Shown in pieces: positions 1 through 9,530 of a stretch of DNA of 64,000 nucleotides. The translations under genes and the position numbers were made by a program. Below the pieces are notes generated by a model that saw only the letters and a list, made by a program, of their open reading frames with translations, was not told where the DNA came from and did no database searches. Origin of the DNA: Catenovulum sediminis. Its GTDB lineage: Bacteria > Pseudomonadota > Gammaproteobacteria > Enterobacterales > Alteromonadaceae. The stretch is from positions 682,001 to 746,000 of the forward strand of contig NZ_CP041660.1 of the NCBI RefSeq assembly GCF_007289895.1, given 5' to 3'. Numbering within the stretch: the stretch's first letter is position 1; every line of letters starts with the position of its first letter.

Positions 1-125
1 AAATGTTAGATCTAGAGCGCCCAATTTATCAAGCAACTGCGGCTTACGGTCACTTTGGACGAGAAGAGTTTCCATGGGAAGCAACAGATAAAGCCGCTGC
101 ATTAAAAGACGCAGCCGGTCTGTAA
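1..125 (+). CDS. metK: S-adenosylmethionine synthase, C-terminal end (partial)
   Basis: The last 41 codons of a gene that enters from the left. The visible end reads [20 protein letters not shown] followed by [15 protein letters not shown] and a TAA stop, which is the characteristic carboxyl terminus of bacterial MetK. The enzyme makes S-adenosylmethionine from methionine and ATP in the cytoplasm. A hairpin terminator follows about 80 bp after the stop. Only the C-terminus is visible, so nothing can be said about catalytic residues. Confidence 0.93.
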   Translation, partial: MLDLERPIYQATAAYGHFGREEFPWEATDKAAALKDAAGL

Positions 126-202
126 TGAGTATGGTTTGTTTTTGGCGAGCATCGCTTAGTATTTAAAAGCCCGTGCTGCTGATAACACCACTTACCACAC
201 AA

Positions 203-230
203 AAAGGTGCGTTTTTACGCGCCTTTTTTA
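203..230 (+). terminator. Rho-independent terminator after metK
   Basis: The stem AGGTGCG/CGCGCCT (one G-T pair) with a short T-rich loop is followed by a run of T. It lies 80 bp after the metK stop on the same strand. Confidence 0.8.
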
Positions 231-365
231 GTGTCTGCTGGTTGAGCGCTGTCGAGAGCCGATAAATTTGCCAAAAGCGGCAAATAATTGCCACCTGCCC
301 TTCCCAAAAACGCCATTTTGGTTAATAATTAAACATTATTTAGATTTATGTCCAATGAGGTTTGT

Positions 366-662
366 ATGGATATTAGTTCAGCGCTCAACACCAGTTTATA
401 TGGCTTGCAAAAAAGCAGTCAGGGCATTACGCAGAACTCAGCTGACATCGCCAGCAAGAGTTTGCCTGAACAAACTCCGGCACAAACATCAGGACAAGCG
501 CCCGCACAACAAAATTCGCAGGCAAACCAGGTAGAACCTAAAACCAGCATAACAGATGATTTAACGGGCCTACTAGAAAACAGAAATCTGGCCAGTGCAA
601 ACATCAAAGCACTGGAAACCGAGAATGAGGTGTTGGGGAGTTTGATTGACATTAAAGTGTAA
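366..662 (+). CDS. small flagellar rod/hook-like protein
   Basis: A 98-residue protein. The N-terminus (MDISSALNTSLYGLQKSSQG) looks like the N-terminal helix of flagellar axial proteins. The C-terminus (NIKALETENEVLGSLIDIKV) resembles the C-terminal helix of rod and hook proteins, which commonly ends in a ...LLDIKV-like stretch. The middle is Gln/Ala/Pro-rich and probably disordered. An upstream ATG at 348 is in frame, but the GAGG just before 366 favours the later start. The next gene begins 23 bp downstream, so the two are probably co-transcribed. The axial-protein fold is inferred from end similarity only; no function is proven and no other flagellar gene is nearby. Confidence 0.6.
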   Translation: MDISSALNTSLYGLQKSSQGITQNSADIASKSLPEQTPAQTSGQAPAQQNSQANQVEPKTSITDDLTGLLENRNLASANIKALETENEVLGSLIDIKV

Positions 663-685
663 TCAGACAACTAAAAGTTAAAACC

Positions 686-1657
686 ATGAATATAGTGACG
701 CAGTTTCCAATCAACTTAAACTTGAACTTTGCCAACCCGCAAACCGAAGCGGCGCGCAAAGAGGCGCTGTCACGTGAACTGATTACACAAACCGGTGAAA
801 CAGAGCAACAAGCGAATGAATCAGGAGTCGGTTCTGAGCGCGAACGGGCTCAAGCTCGAGGCCTGCAACAACCACTGACTTACGAATTTCCCCGTCAGGA
901 AATAGAACATAAAGAAAATAAAGGCGAACAGCAAAACGATGCTGATAATGCTGGCGAACAAGATACAGCTGATGATAATACTGGTGATAATGCTGATGAC
1001 AACGCTGAACAAAATAGCAGTAACCAACAGCAAGATGCGCAAAATCAGCAACCTAGCGAGCAAGAACAAAAAGAAATAGACGAATTACAAGCACGTGATC
1101 GTGAAGTTAAAACGCATGAACAAGCGCATGCATCAATTGGTGGCCAGTACGCCAGTGCACCCAGCTACGAATACGAACAAGGACCGGATGGCAAAAAATA
1201 TGCTGTTGGGGGAGAAGTGCAAATAGATGTTTCGGTTGTTAACGGCGACCCGCAAGCAACAATACGGAAAATGGAGCAAGTAAAACGGGCTGCACTTGCG
1301 CCAGCAGAGCCGTCATCTGCAGATAGAAACGTCGCGAATGAAGCTTCGCAAAAAGCACAAGAAGCACGTGTCGAACTACAAAAAGAAAATATTGAAAGTA
1401 TATCGTCTAGTGCAACAATTACTTCAGCAAATGTCGCAGACATCTTCAATCCAGCCAACCCGGAAATCCAAGGGGCTAATGGCGCTGTGCCCAATGTAGA
1501 AGCAAAACAAACTTTATCAATGAATGCTAAAATTGACGAATATACACAAAGCATCTCAGCACGGGATGAGTCTGTAAACGCGCGAGCGCTACGCATTCAG
1601 AAATTTTACAATACCACCAGTGTTCCCAGCGGGAATCAATTTACCCGCTACGCCTGA
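686..1657 (+). CDS. SprA-related putative metalloprotease (CJM1_0395-like family)
   Basis: A 323-residue protein. Residues about 70-130 form a low-complexity Asp/Asn/Gln/Glu-rich stretch. The conserved block follows: REVKTHEQAHASIGGQYA with a HEQAH (HExxH-like) site at H144-H148, then a region ending in YAVGGEVQIDVS and a coiled-coil-like Ala/Glu/Lys segment. This block is typical of the SprA-related family annotated as putative metalloproteases. No signal peptide is visible. It directly follows the small flagellar-like protein. Protease activity is a family-level guess based on the HExxH-like motif and has not been shown here. Confidence 0.72.
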   Translation: MNIVTQFPINLNLNFANPQTEAARKEALSRELITQTGETEQQANESGVGSERERAQARGLQQPLTYEFPRQEIEHKENKGEQQNDADNAGEQDTADDNTGDNADDNAEQNSSNQQQDAQNQQPSEQEQKEIDELQARDREVKTHEQAHASIGGQYASAPSYEYEQGPDGKKYAVGGEVQIDVSVVNGDPQATIRKMEQVKRAALAPAEPSSADRNVANEASQKAQEARVELQKENIESISSSATITSANVADIFNPANPEIQGANGAVPNVEAKQTLSMNAKIDEYTQSISARDESVNARALRIQKFYNTTSVPSGNQFTRYA

Positions 1658-1714
1658 AGAAATTCAATCTTGTGATAAACTGTAAAGAGTATTTTCCACT
1701 TTTGGACAGTTTAT

Positions 1715-2725
1715 ATGCCACTAAATTCCAGCGTAAACGCTTTTTACGCCGTCATGTTTACGCTTTTCTCCGCGACCTGCTTTAGCCAGCAAAAAATCAA
1801 TTCTGCGAACACCAGCAGTTATCAAAAATGTAGCCAAATTACGCAAAACGAAGCGCGCTTACAATGTTTCGATACACATCATTCAACTGTAAAAACACAA
1901 AAAAAATCACTGCAACGTGAACGCCGCGATATAGAAGCACAGGCACAAAACTCGCCTTTTATTATTCAGTCTTATCGCCCTAGCTACTTTTTACCGCTCA
2001 GTTACAATCCAAACCAAAACGATATTGACCCAAATATATTGTTTAATAGTCCGAAAAAAAACTTGGACATCTCGGAAACCGAAGTTAAATTTCAAATCAG
2101 CTTTAAGCTTCCAATATTGAATTCTCTTTTTACCCCGCGTGACCAAATAAGCATCAACTATACCCAACTTTCATTTTGGCAGTTGTACAACAACCGAGCG
2201 TCAAAACCATTTCGAGAAAACAATTACGAGCCTGAAATCATGTACCAACTAGATTTTGACGACAAAGAATCGCCTAGCCTATTGGGTTTACCATTGGATT
2301 CAGTTGGTGTGGCTTTTAATCACCAGTCTAATGGCCGCTCAAATCATTTCTCACTTGGCTGGAATAGAATCGTCTTTAACGCCACTTTCAGTGATCACAA
2401 CTGGTTGGTCGCATTTCGTCCCTGGATACGCTTACCAGGCGACCGACTCAATATTCATGACAGCAGAACCAGTTATTACATGGGCTATTTTGACCTATCT
2501 GCCGCCTATAAACTTGGCAAGCATACCTTGTCCGGCAAAGTCAGAAATAATCTTAGAGCAAAAGAAAATAAAGGCTATCTTGAAATGAACTGGAGTTTTC
2601 CGCTACCTGCGTCTCAACTCAAAGGGTTTGTGCAATATAGCACAGGCTACGGTGAGTCATTGATAGACTACAATCACAAGGTGAACCGTATTAGCCTGGG
2701 CTTTTTATTAGCGGACTGGTTTTAA
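1715..2725 (+). CDS. pldA: outer-membrane phospholipase A (OMPLA)
   Basis: A 336-residue beta-barrel enzyme that hydrolyses acyl chains of phospholipids mislocalised to the outer leaflet. It has an N-terminal signal peptide ending near residue 24, then a variable segment with a Cys pair, then the OMPLA barrel. The active-site strand reads [18 protein letters not shown]203, S205 and N217 have exactly the spacing of the His-Ser-Asn triad of the E. coli enzyme. The tract [20 protein letters not shown] is also family-typical. The stop overlaps the convergent pyrE stop by 4 bp. The ATG has no strong ribosome binding site. Confidence 0.92.
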   Translation: MPLNSSVNAFYAVMFTLFSATCFSQQKINSANTSSYQKCSQITQNEARLQCFDTHHSTVKTQKKSLQRERRDIEAQAQNSPFIIQSYRPSYFLPLSYNPNQNDIDPNILFNSPKKNLDISETEVKFQISFKLPILNSLFTPRDQISINYTQLSFWQLYNNRASKPFRENNYEPEIMYQLDFDDKESPSLLGLPLDSVGVAFNHQSNGRSNHFSLGWNRIVFNATFSDHNWLVAFRPWIRLPGDRLNIHDSRTSYYMGYFDLSAAYKLGKHTLSGKVRNNLRAKENKGYLEMNWSFPLPASQLKGFVQYSTGYGESLIDYNHKVNRISLGFLLADWF

Positions 2726-3366
2726 GCGATACCATACTCTTGACGGTAGGCTTCAACTTTCGACAATTCGGTTTCGCTGCCGGGTTGTTGCGCCAAATAT
2801 TCAATTAAATCGGTAAGCTGAATAATTGAAATAACCTGCGTATTAAAATCTCGCTCAACTTCTTGAATTGCTGACAACTCAGCTTTGCCACGCTCTTGAC
2901 GATCTAAAGCAATCAAAACGCCTTTCAGGTTTGCACCTTGCGCCTGAATAATTTGCATCGACTCGCGAATCGCTGTGCCAGCGGTGATCACATCATCGAC
3001 TAGCATTATGTCGCCGATCAGATCGGAACCGACTAAAGTCCCCCCTTCGCCGTGATCTTTTTTCTCTTTACGATTAAAACAATAAGGCACGTCTTTTTCG
3101 TAATGATCCGCCAGCGCGATGCTGGTTGCTGACGCAATTGGGATCCCTTTATAAGCGGGGCCAAACAACACGTCAAACTCAACACCGCTTTGCGCTAACG
3201 CAGCTGCATAAAAGCGACCTAACTTAGCTAAATCTCCACCGGTTTTAAACAGTCCTGCATTAAAGAAATAAGGACTGGTACGACCGGATTTCAGGGTAAA
3301 TTCACCAAATTTAAGGACACCGCGAGACAAAGCAAATTCAATAAAGTCTTTTTTATAATCTTGCAT
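2722..3366 (-). CDS. pyrE: orotate phosphoribosyltransferase
   Basis: A 214-residue cytoplasmic enzyme of de novo pyrimidine synthesis; it joins orotate to PRPP to give OMP. The PRPP-binding signature [13 protein letters not shown] is present around residues 120-132, and the length equals the usual bacterial length. It lies 14 bp after rph on the same strand, the classical rph-pyrE operon order. Its 3' end overlaps the end of pldA by 4 bp in a tail-to-tail arrangement. Confidence 0.96.
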   Translation of the reverse strand: MQDYKKDFIEFALSRGVLKFGEFTLKSGRTSPYFFNAGLFKTGGDLAKLGRFYAAALAQSGVEFDVLFGPAYKGIPIASATSIALADHYEKDVPYCFNRKEKKDHGEGGTLVGSDLIGDIMLVDDVITAGTAIRESMQIIQAQGANLKGVLIALDRQERGKAELSAIQEVERDFNTQVISIIQLTDLIEYLAQQPGSETELSKVEAYRQEYGIA

Positions 3367-3380
3367 CGTCAGTTCCCTTA

Positions 3381-4094
3381 TTAAGCTAGAGCGGCTTTTT
3401 GAATATCAAAGATTTCTTTGGTGGCCAAGCGCGCGTATTCCAACATTTCCTGCATCTCGTCAAAGCTATAAGGTTCACCCTCTGCTGTGCCTTGCACTTC
3501 GATAAGTTTGCCATTTTCAGACATCACAACATTCATGTCAGTTTCAGCGACTGAGTCTTCAAGATATTCTAAATCAGCGATAACTTGCCCTTTATATACG
3601 CCCACTGAAATCGCCGCAATCATGTATTTAAGCGGGTTTGTTTTTAAAATGCCTTTGCTGCGCATATGTGATAATGCATCGACGAGTGCCACACAAGCAC
3701 CGGTAATAGATGCGGTACGCGTGCCGCCATCGGCCTGAATAACATCACAATCTAATGTAATGGTGTTTTCACCCAATGCTTTTAAATCAACCGCGGCTCG
3801 TAATGCACGACCAATCAAACGTTGAATTTCAAGTGTTCGGCCACCTTGTTTGCCACGCGCAGCTTCTCGATCACATCGGGTATGTGTAGAACGAGGCAAC
3901 ATGCCATATTCGGCCGTTATCCAACCTTCACCTTTGCCCTTCATAAAACGAGGCACCCCTTCTGTTACAGAGGCTGTACAGAGTACTTTAGTATCGCCGA
4001 ATTCAATTAATACTGACCCTTCGGCATGCATGGTAAAATTACGGGTAATTGTGATAGGACGGATTTGACTCGCAGTTCGGCCACTTGGACGCAT
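3381..4094 (-). CDS. rph: ribonuclease PH
   Basis: A 237-residue phosphorolytic 3'-5' exoribonuclease that trims tRNA 3' ends. It begins [20 protein letters not shown], and later tracts such as [12 protein letters not shown] and the [18 protein letters not shown] core are hallmark RNase PH sequences. The length is full, with no sign of the C-terminal frameshift known from E. coli K-12. It is the first gene of the rph-pyrE pair; a GGAGAA-like ribosome binding site precedes its ATG. Confidence 0.96.
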   Translation of the reverse strand: MRPSGRTASQIRPITITRNFTMHAEGSVLIEFGDTKVLCTASVTEGVPRFMKGKGEGWITAEYGMLPRSTHTRCDREAARGKQGGRTLEIQRLIGRALRAAVDLKALGENTITLDCDVIQADGGTRTASITGACVALVDALSHMRSKGILKTNPLKYMIAAISVGVYKGQVIADLEYLEDSVAETDMNVVMSENGKLIEVQGTAEGEPYSFDEMQEMLEYARLATKEIFDIQKAALA

Positions 4095-4181
4095 GGAATT
4101 CTCCTGTAATGCACTAATTTAGGCCGACATTATACCCAAATTAACCGAAGATGCATGAGTGCTAAACAATTTGATTTAGAT

Positions 4182-4637
4182 TTACCAGGAATCTGCGGCT
4201 TTTGCATCGCTTGCTTTGGCTTCAACCCAGTGTGTGCCCTGTTCTGTTTCTTCTTTTTTCCAAAATGGCGCGGTTGTTTTAAGTTTATCCATAATAAACT
4301 GCGCACCTTCAAAAGCATCTTGTCGATGTTGACTTGTGACGCCAACAAATACAATTTGCTCACCTAATGGCAAACGCCCAACACGGTGCACCACTGAGAC
4401 CCGGCTTAATGGCCAACGAGCCTTAGCTGTATCGACAATTTCAACGAGTGTTTTGTTAGTCATTGCAGGATAATGTTCTAATGTCAGTGCTTTGATGTTT
4501 GCGTTCTGATTAAAATCACGCACCATACCGACAAAAAAAACGATAGCACCATCTTTCTGATTATCATCAATTAATTTTTGATATTCATCTGCAATATTGA
4601 AATCTTCTGTTTGTACCCTAATCATATAGACCGCCAC
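4182..4637 (-). CDS. moaE: molybdopterin synthase catalytic subunit
   Basis: A protein of about 150 residues that transfers sulfur from MoaD thiocarboxylate to cyclic pyranopterin during molybdenum cofactor synthesis. The tracts ALTLEHYPAMTNK, VVHRVGRLPLGEQIVFVGVT and FIMDKLKTTAPFWKKE are diagnostic; the last holds the conserved lysines. The longest frame starts with GTG at 4637; an ATG at 4625 is an equally reasonable start. No moaA, moaC or moaD is in the window, so the gene is detached from its usual partners. It lies 87 bp upstream of rph on the same strand. Confidence 0.93.
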   Translation of the reverse strand: MAVYMIRVQTEDFNIADEYQKLIDDNQKDGAIVFFVGMVRDFNQNANIKALTLEHYPAMTNKTLVEIVDTAKARWPLSRVSVVHRVGRLPLGEQIVFVGVTSQHRQDAFEGAQFIMDKLKTTAPFWKKEETEQGTHWVEAKASDAKAADSW

Positions 4638-4817
4638 TTAACTGTAATACTAAAGCCTTATAAGTATAACCTATTCATCAGGCTTTATTTTATTCCGTTG
4701 ATGACGAAGAGAATTTTATTTTTGTTTTAAATATCACAAGTTACAGTAACAGTCGTTTGACTAATAACGCTTTGCCTATATGATGCGCGGCATTACTTCT
4801 TGAAAAAGGAAATCAAT

Positions 4818-5372
4818 ATGAATATTAAATATACAGCATTAGCAGTCACTTCATTATTAGCGAGTTTTAGCTTATCAGCCGACCAATTAACCGCTGATTT
4901 AAGCAATGATGCATTTAAAGTTGAAATCACCTCCGAAAGACTGATCCCAGATGTCCGTTTGTCTTTGTCTGGTTTGGGCACAGATGATGATGTAAATGTC
5001 TTTGCTGCGACCGCTGTCATGGCTGGCCCCGTGCAGCAATATAAAGAGATCAATGCGGGTTTAGGTGCACGTTTATATTATGCGGATGCGTACGATAACA
5101 ACATGCAGGCTTTTGCTTTAGGTGGCTTTGCGCAATACAATATTCCAACAGCGAAAGAAGTTTCGTTAATTGGTGAGTTTTTCTATGCACCGGGTATTAC
5201 TTCAAGTGACGATATAGACTATCAAACTGACTTAAACGTGCGTGTAAATTATCAATTATTACCAAATGGTGCTGTCTACGCAGGCTACCGTTATTTACAA
5301 ACCAATATTGAAGACTCTAGAAATTTAATCTTAGACAAAGGTATCCACCTGGGGTTTGAATTTAGTTTCTAG
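4818..5372 (+). CDS. YfaZ-family outer-membrane protein
   Basis: A 184-residue exported protein. The start at 4818 is chosen over the in-frame ATG at 4800 because AAAAGGA lies just upstream and the following residues (MNIKYTALAVTSLLASFSLSA) form a clean signal peptide with a cleavage site after SA. The rest is a series of alternating beta strands ending in Phe (HLGFEFSF), the C-terminal signature of an outer-membrane barrel. The pattern matches the YfaZ family, whose function is not known. The aldo/keto reductase gene starts 28 bp later and may be co-transcribed. Confidence 0.75.
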   Translation: MNIKYTALAVTSLLASFSLSADQLTADLSNDAFKVEITSERLIPDVRLSLSGLGTDDDVNVFAATAVMAGPVQQYKEINAGLGARLYYADAYDNNMQAFALGGFAQYNIPTAKEVSLIGEFFYAPGITSSDDIDYQTDLNVRVNYQLLPNGAVYAGYRYLQTNIEDSRNLILDKGIHLGFEFSF

Positions 5373-5400
5373 TTAAATTATTTAGCAGGAGAGAAGGTGC

Positions 5401-6453
5401 ATGCAATATTCTAAACTGGGCTCAAGTGAACTGTCGGTATCAAGAGTATGCTTAGGCTCAATGACTTGGGGTACACAGAACAACCAATCAGATGCGGATC
5501 AACAAATCGCGTATGCACTTGAGCAAGGTATCAACTTTATTGATACCGCCGAAATGTATGCCGTTCCACCGACTGCCGATACGTATGGCTCTACCGAAAC
5601 CATTATTGGTAATTGGCTGGCAAACAATCAGCAAAAGCGCGACAAGATTATTCTGGCCAGTAAAATAGCTGGCACCGGCTTGTCTTACATTCGAGGTGGT
5701 GCTGATATTTCTGGCGAAACGGTAACTCAGGCAATTGATGCGTCGTTAAAGCGCTTGCAAACCGATTATATTGATTTGTATCAATTGCATTGGCCAAACC
5801 GCACCTCTCCTCATTTTGGTAAACACCACCCCGGCACTATCCGTTTTAGTGATGCTGACGCAGAGCAAGAGCGTGCTGGCATGTTAGACATTCTGCAAGC
5901 ACTGGATAAAGCCATTAAACAAGGTAAGATCCGCCACTTTGGTTTGTCTGACGATACGCCTTGGGGTATTAACGAATATATTAAACTGAGTAAAGAGCAC
6001 AATCTGGCGCGCGTAACCTCAATTCAGAATGAGTTTAGTTTGCTGCACACTAAAGATTGGCCTTATTTAATCGAAAACTGTATTCATGAAGACGTTGCCT
6101 TTTTACCTTGGTCGCCACTTGCAGGCGGCGTGTTAACCGGTAAATATCTAAACGGCGCCCGACCTGAAGGCAGCCGTTGGTGTAAAGCTCAGCGCAATGG
6201 TTTATTTAGAGATACACAAACGACACATGAAGCGGTTGCACAATACCTAGAAATAGCAAAAGCCAATAATATAACTCCTGCGCAATTAGCGTTAGCTTGG
6301 TGCGATCAGGTGGATGGGGTAACTTCAACCATTATTGGTGCGACTTCTATGGCACAGCTAGCTGAAGATATTGCCGCTTTTGATATCAAGCTTTCTGCGC
6401 AAACACTGCAACAAATTAGTGACGTATTAAAAAATTATCCCGCGCCGTTTTAA
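5401..6453 (+). CDS. Tas-like aldo/keto reductase
   Basis: A 350-residue NAD(P)H-dependent oxidoreductase of the aldo/keto reductase superfamily with a TIM-barrel fold. The catalytic tetrad neighbourhood is visible: GINFIDTAEMY (Asp, Tyr), IILASKIAG (Lys) and LYQLHWPNR (His). The sequence follows E. coli Tas closely (for example ALEQGINFIDTAEMYAVPP and TGKYLNGARPEG). The physiological substrate is unknown. AGGAGAG 7 bp before the ATG is a strong ribosome binding site and fixes the start. Confidence 0.88.
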   Translation: MQYSKLGSSELSVSRVCLGSMTWGTQNNQSDADQQIAYALEQGINFIDTAEMYAVPPTADTYGSTETIIGNWLANNQQKRDKIILASKIAGTGLSYIRGGADISGETVTQAIDASLKRLQTDYIDLYQLHWPNRTSPHFGKHHPGTIRFSDADAEQERAGMLDILQALDKAIKQGKIRHFGLSDDTPWGINEYIKLSKEHNLARVTSIQNEFSLLHTKDWPYLIENCIHEDVAFLPWSPLAGGVLTGKYLNGARPEGSRWCKAQRNGLFRDTQTTHEAVAQYLEIAKANNITPAQLALAWCDQVDGVTSTIIGATSMAQLAEDIAAFDIKLSAQTLQQISDVLKNYPAPF

Positions 6454-6679
6454 AAAGCAACACCTCAAACAATTAGTTTAAAAATTCAAACTAAGGCGTT
6501 TAAAATCATTGCAGGTTTGAAGGTTTAGCCAACTAAGCTGCCAACCTGCAAGATCAATTAAACAGACGTCGAAGTAAAAACCGAGCTAAATAATCAACAG
6601 CCCCTAGCGATTTAGATAAATTTACGCGACAATCAAAATACAGCTGTCATAAATCTGAAACTCGGAATATTTTCTTAAT

Positions 6680-7885
6680 ATGCAAATCCCATTGCCCGAA
6701 CTAACCTCTTTAGACAATATTTTACCAACAGAACCTTTACTCATGATGGGCGCAGGTCCTGTACCTATCCCTGAACGCGTAGCAAAAGCAAATTCAATCG
6801 TCATCAATCACCTCGGTGATACCATGGCGAAGATTATCGAACAAGTTAAACAAATGTCGCGGTATGTGTTTCAAACTCAATCTAAATGGATCATGGGGGT
6901 TGCAGGCCCGGGCTCTGCCGCAATGGAAATGGCGATCACCAATTTAATTTGGCAAAACACTAAAGTTTTAAGTATCAGTAATGGCTTTTTCAGCAGCCGA
7001 TTGGCAGAAATGGCACGTCGGGTAGGCGCGGATGTTGTGGTTTATCAGGTAGAACAGCAACAAACAGCCGACTTAGAAAGCATTAAATCTTATATTGAAA
7101 CGCATAAACCGGAAGTCATCACCTTGGTTCAAGGGGAAACGTCTAATACCGTTTGTAATAAAAACTTACGTGAAATTGCAGAACTTGCAAGTCAGTATCA
7201 GTGCTACGTGATTGTAGATGCTGTTTGTACACTTAGTACCATGCCACTGCAAATGGACGAGTGGAAAATTGACGCTGTTATAACCGGCGGCCAAAAAGGA
7301 CTCTCTTCAATACCGGGTGTTTCACTGATCGCATTTTCTGAGCGTGCCTATCAGCGTATTCACAGCCGACCAAATGATTGTCCACAGTGGTGTCTGGATG
7401 CGCGTTTGGCAGAAAAATTCTGGCATCAAAGCTCTTACCACTACACGGCTCCTGTATCGGGCATTTTAGCCATTCACGAAGCATTAGCGCTTATCTGTAA
7501 AGAAACCTTAGAAAACCGCTTTGCCCGTCATTTAAGATGTTCATTGGCGTTACAAAGAGGGATTGAAGCGCTGGGTTTGAAACTATTTGTACCGGCACAA
7601 GCCCGACTCAATTCGGTTATTGGCATACAGGTGCCAAATGGCATAGCGCAAAATGCATTATGCCAACATATTTCAAACCGATACCGAGTCGAAATAGCCG
7701 GTTCTTTTGGCTTAGACATTGTTAGAATTGGACAAATGGGCGAACAAAGCCGTGCTCATCATTTATTTAGAACCTTGCATGCTTTTGGGTGTGCGATCCG
7801 CGATCTCGGTGGCAATGTTGACTTACCGACCGGCATGGCAGAATTAGAGCGCGGTTTACAAAATAACTTGAGTGACGCTGAATAG
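6680..7885 (+). CDS. class V PLP aminotransferase (alanine-glyoxylate aminotransferase-like)
   Basis: A 401-residue pyridoxal-phosphate enzyme. The N-terminal MMGAGPVPIPERV matches the substrate-phosphate region of the alanine:glyoxylate / serine:pyruvate aminotransferase group. GVAGPGSAAME binds the cofactor phosphate, VDAVCTLSTMPL carries the Asp that contacts the pyridine ring, and GGQKGLSS holds the Schiff-base lysine (K206). Substrate specificity cannot be fixed from sequence. The gene stands alone, about 225 bp after the aldo/keto reductase, and converges on the sprT gene. Confidence 0.82.
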   Translation: MQIPLPELTSLDNILPTEPLLMMGAGPVPIPERVAKANSIVINHLGDTMAKIIEQVKQMSRYVFQTQSKWIMGVAGPGSAAMEMAITNLIWQNTKVLSISNGFFSSRLAEMARRVGADVVVYQVEQQQTADLESIKSYIETHKPEVITLVQGETSNTVCNKNLREIAELASQYQCYVIVDAVCTLSTMPLQMDEWKIDAVITGGQKGLSSIPGVSLIAFSERAYQRIHSRPNDCPQWCLDARLAEKFWHQSSYHYTAPVSGILAIHEALALICKETLENRFARHLRCSLALQRGIEALGLKLFVPAQARLNSVIGIQVPNGIAQNALCQHISNRYRVEIAGSFGLDIVRIGQMGEQSRAHHLFRTLHAFGCAIRDLGGNVDLPTGMAELERGLQNNLSDAE

Positions 7886-7890
7886 CGTAA

Positions 7891-7916
7891 ACCTAACTGA
7901 ATAACGCAGTTTTAGG
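7891..7916. terminator. possible bidirectional terminator hairpin
   Basis: An inverted repeat (ACCTAA-CTG ... CAG-TTTTAGGT) sits in the 43-bp gap between the convergent aminotransferase and sprT genes. It has no clean T tract, so it is weak support. Confidence 0.35.
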
Positions 7917-7928
7917 TGTCTCTGTTAC

Positions 7929-8477
7929 TTATTGGTGAAATTCCAGCTCGTTGAGTTTTATTTCACCCTTTAAGTATTGCTCTAGTGCTTGAGTAGAAAC
8001 TAAAAACAAGCAGTTTAAGCTGTTTGGATCATTCGGTATATAGCGGTTTTTTAGTGCAACCTTTCGATGATAAAAACGTTTTAAGGGTACCAATTCCCCT
8101 TGCGCATATTTGACCAAACGGTAATTATATTCCGTTTTAACGGCTTCCTGCGCTCTGCTCGCTGGAGTCGCCCCCAATTGAAGTGCCCAGTATTTCCAAC
8201 GAGAGCCATGCCCCCTTTCACCATGTTTATGAAAAGCAATGGCGTGCGCGAATTCGTGTTTTAACGTGTCTAGCTGCATCTCTATACCATTGTGTTGCAG
8301 CACGTGTTCGGATATACGAATAATTTTGTCGCGATAATGACAACTGCCAAGCTGGCGTTTGGTTTGACTAAATTTTAATTGGTAAGCGGATAATTCAGGC
8401 AGGTGTTTTGAATGTTGTGTTTGAAGTTGTGTGAAAAAAGATACAATCTGCGCTTTTTTTTCTGTCAAATTTTGCAT
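7929..8477 (-). CDS. sprT: SprT-family zinc metalloprotease-like protein
   Basis: A 182-residue cytoplasmic protein. HEFAHAIAFHKHGERGHGSR carries the HExxH zinc site and the downstream His typical of SprT/Spartan domains. A C-terminal part with YRLVKYAQGELVPLKRFYHR replaces the Cys zinc ribbon of longer homologues. The start is taken as ATG 8477. The frame is open to a TTG at 8507, but that start would lie inside the terminator hairpin at 8493-8514, so it is rejected. The function of bacterial SprT is not well defined. Confidence 0.82.
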   Translation of the reverse strand: MQNLTEKKAQIVSFFTQLQTQHSKHLPELSAYQLKFSQTKRQLGSCHYRDKIIRISEHVLQHNGIEMQLDTLKHEFAHAIAFHKHGERGHGSRWKYWALQLGATPASRAQEAVKTEYNYRLVKYAQGELVPLKRFYHRKVALKNRYIPNDPNSLNCLFLVSTQALEQYLKGEIKLNELEFHQ

Positions 8478-8492
8478 GTTCAAATTGAATAA

Positions 8493-8514
8493 CGGCCTGC
8501 AAAACAACAGGCCG
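8493..8514 (-). terminator. Rho-independent terminator after the SapC gene
   Basis: On the minus strand, CGGCCTG pairs with CAGGCCG across an 8-nt loop and is followed by TTATTCAATTT. It lies 9 bp after the SapC stop and before the sprT start. Confidence 0.65.
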
Positions 8515-8522
8515 CACTATCA

Positions 8523-9233
8523 TTAACCCTGTTGCTGCTGTAAACGGAATAAAGTTTCCATTTGCTGCATAGAAGTTAAAATTGCATAGGCAACTGGCAA
8601 ATAACCACGCTTACGCATTTCTAAAAATGCTTCATCAGACAATTCGTTAAATTTAGTTTCATCAAAGGCGTAAAAACTACCAATATTTACACGCTCACCA
8701 TCTGGTTTTGTATAACCCACAGTGCGCGGAACTAATAGTTCCTTTTCAGCGACAAAAGCAACAAATCCACGGCTCGCCGCTTCACGCTCTAAAAATGAAT
8801 TCATGAACTCTTTAACTTGAGTTAATACTTCACCTTCAGAACCGTCTTCATTGAATAATGCTTCACCTTCATCTGTGTTGAACATTTCTGCTTCTTCATC
8901 TAAACAGACAACCATATTGCCATCGTCGCCATTGACAGACGCAGCAGCAAACGGGTAACGGCGAATTGAAGCAGGAACATAGTTAGCAGACCATTTACCA
9001 TCTTGAATCATTAGGTTTTCTTCTTTTTTCAAACCTAATAGTGCTAACGGATGAAATTCACCATTTTCTTCATTTTTGTGGAAGATAATTGGAAAACTGG
9101 ATGATGCTTGCGGGAATTCATGGGCAAGTAAAGGTGCTACATGCACATTTTTAGCAAAGTTATAATTCGGTGCTCGCTTAAGCTTAATGTCTTTGTGTTG
9201 GCTTGAGTTAATAGGAACCAATTTCTTGAACAT
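8523..9233 (-). CDS. SapC-family protein
   Basis: A 236-residue protein of the SapC family, first described next to the Campylobacter S-layer gene. It begins MFKKLVPINSSQHKDIKL and has the family-typical LAHEFPQASSSFPIIFHKN, LLGLKKEENLMIQDGKWSAN and YVPASIRRYPFA. No signal peptide or membrane span is seen, so it is probably cytoplasmic. The molecular function of the family is unknown. A terminator directly follows the gene. The 297 bp upstream, shared with the divergent rlmA, should hold both promoters, but I could not pick out convincing ones. Confidence 0.82.
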   Translation of the reverse strand: MFKKLVPINSSQHKDIKLKRAPNYNFAKNVHVAPLLAHEFPQASSSFPIIFHKNEENGEFHPLALLGLKKEENLMIQDGKWSANYVPASIRRYPFAAASVNGDDGNMVVCLDEEAEMFNTDEGEALFNEDGSEGEVLTQVKEFMNSFLEREAASRGFVAFVAEKELLVPRTVGYTKPDGERVNIGSFYAFDETKFNELSDEAFLEMRKRGYLPVAYAILTSMQQMETLFRLQQQQG

Positions 9234-9530
9234 CTGGGTTCTCCGGTATTTATAATATCTTTCAGTTAGTGTCTCAGCTTTAAGCTCAACCGACCAGCAA
9301 TTGAGTCAAAAGTAGCTTCTAAGATATGCATTCGGGAATTTAAATCAAGCATAAAATAAATAAAAAGTTAAATTAGGGTAAATGAACGCAGTTTTTTTGT
9401 TCATTCGTATGTTTTTTAGCTTTTGTCAGTTTAAAAAACACCCATCCTCACAGACAGCTTGTTAAAATACTTGTAAAAAAAGCGTATAGTGCACAACTGA
9501 TACATTAGCAGTCGAATACAATAAAACACC

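Noticed and set aside
348-365. Earlier ATG for the flagellar-like small protein
   Set aside because: No ribosome binding site, and GAGG before 366 together with the MDISSAL start fits axial proteins.
8478-8507. TTG start for SprT
   Set aside because: It lies inside the terminator hairpin of the SapC gene and lacks a ribosome binding site.
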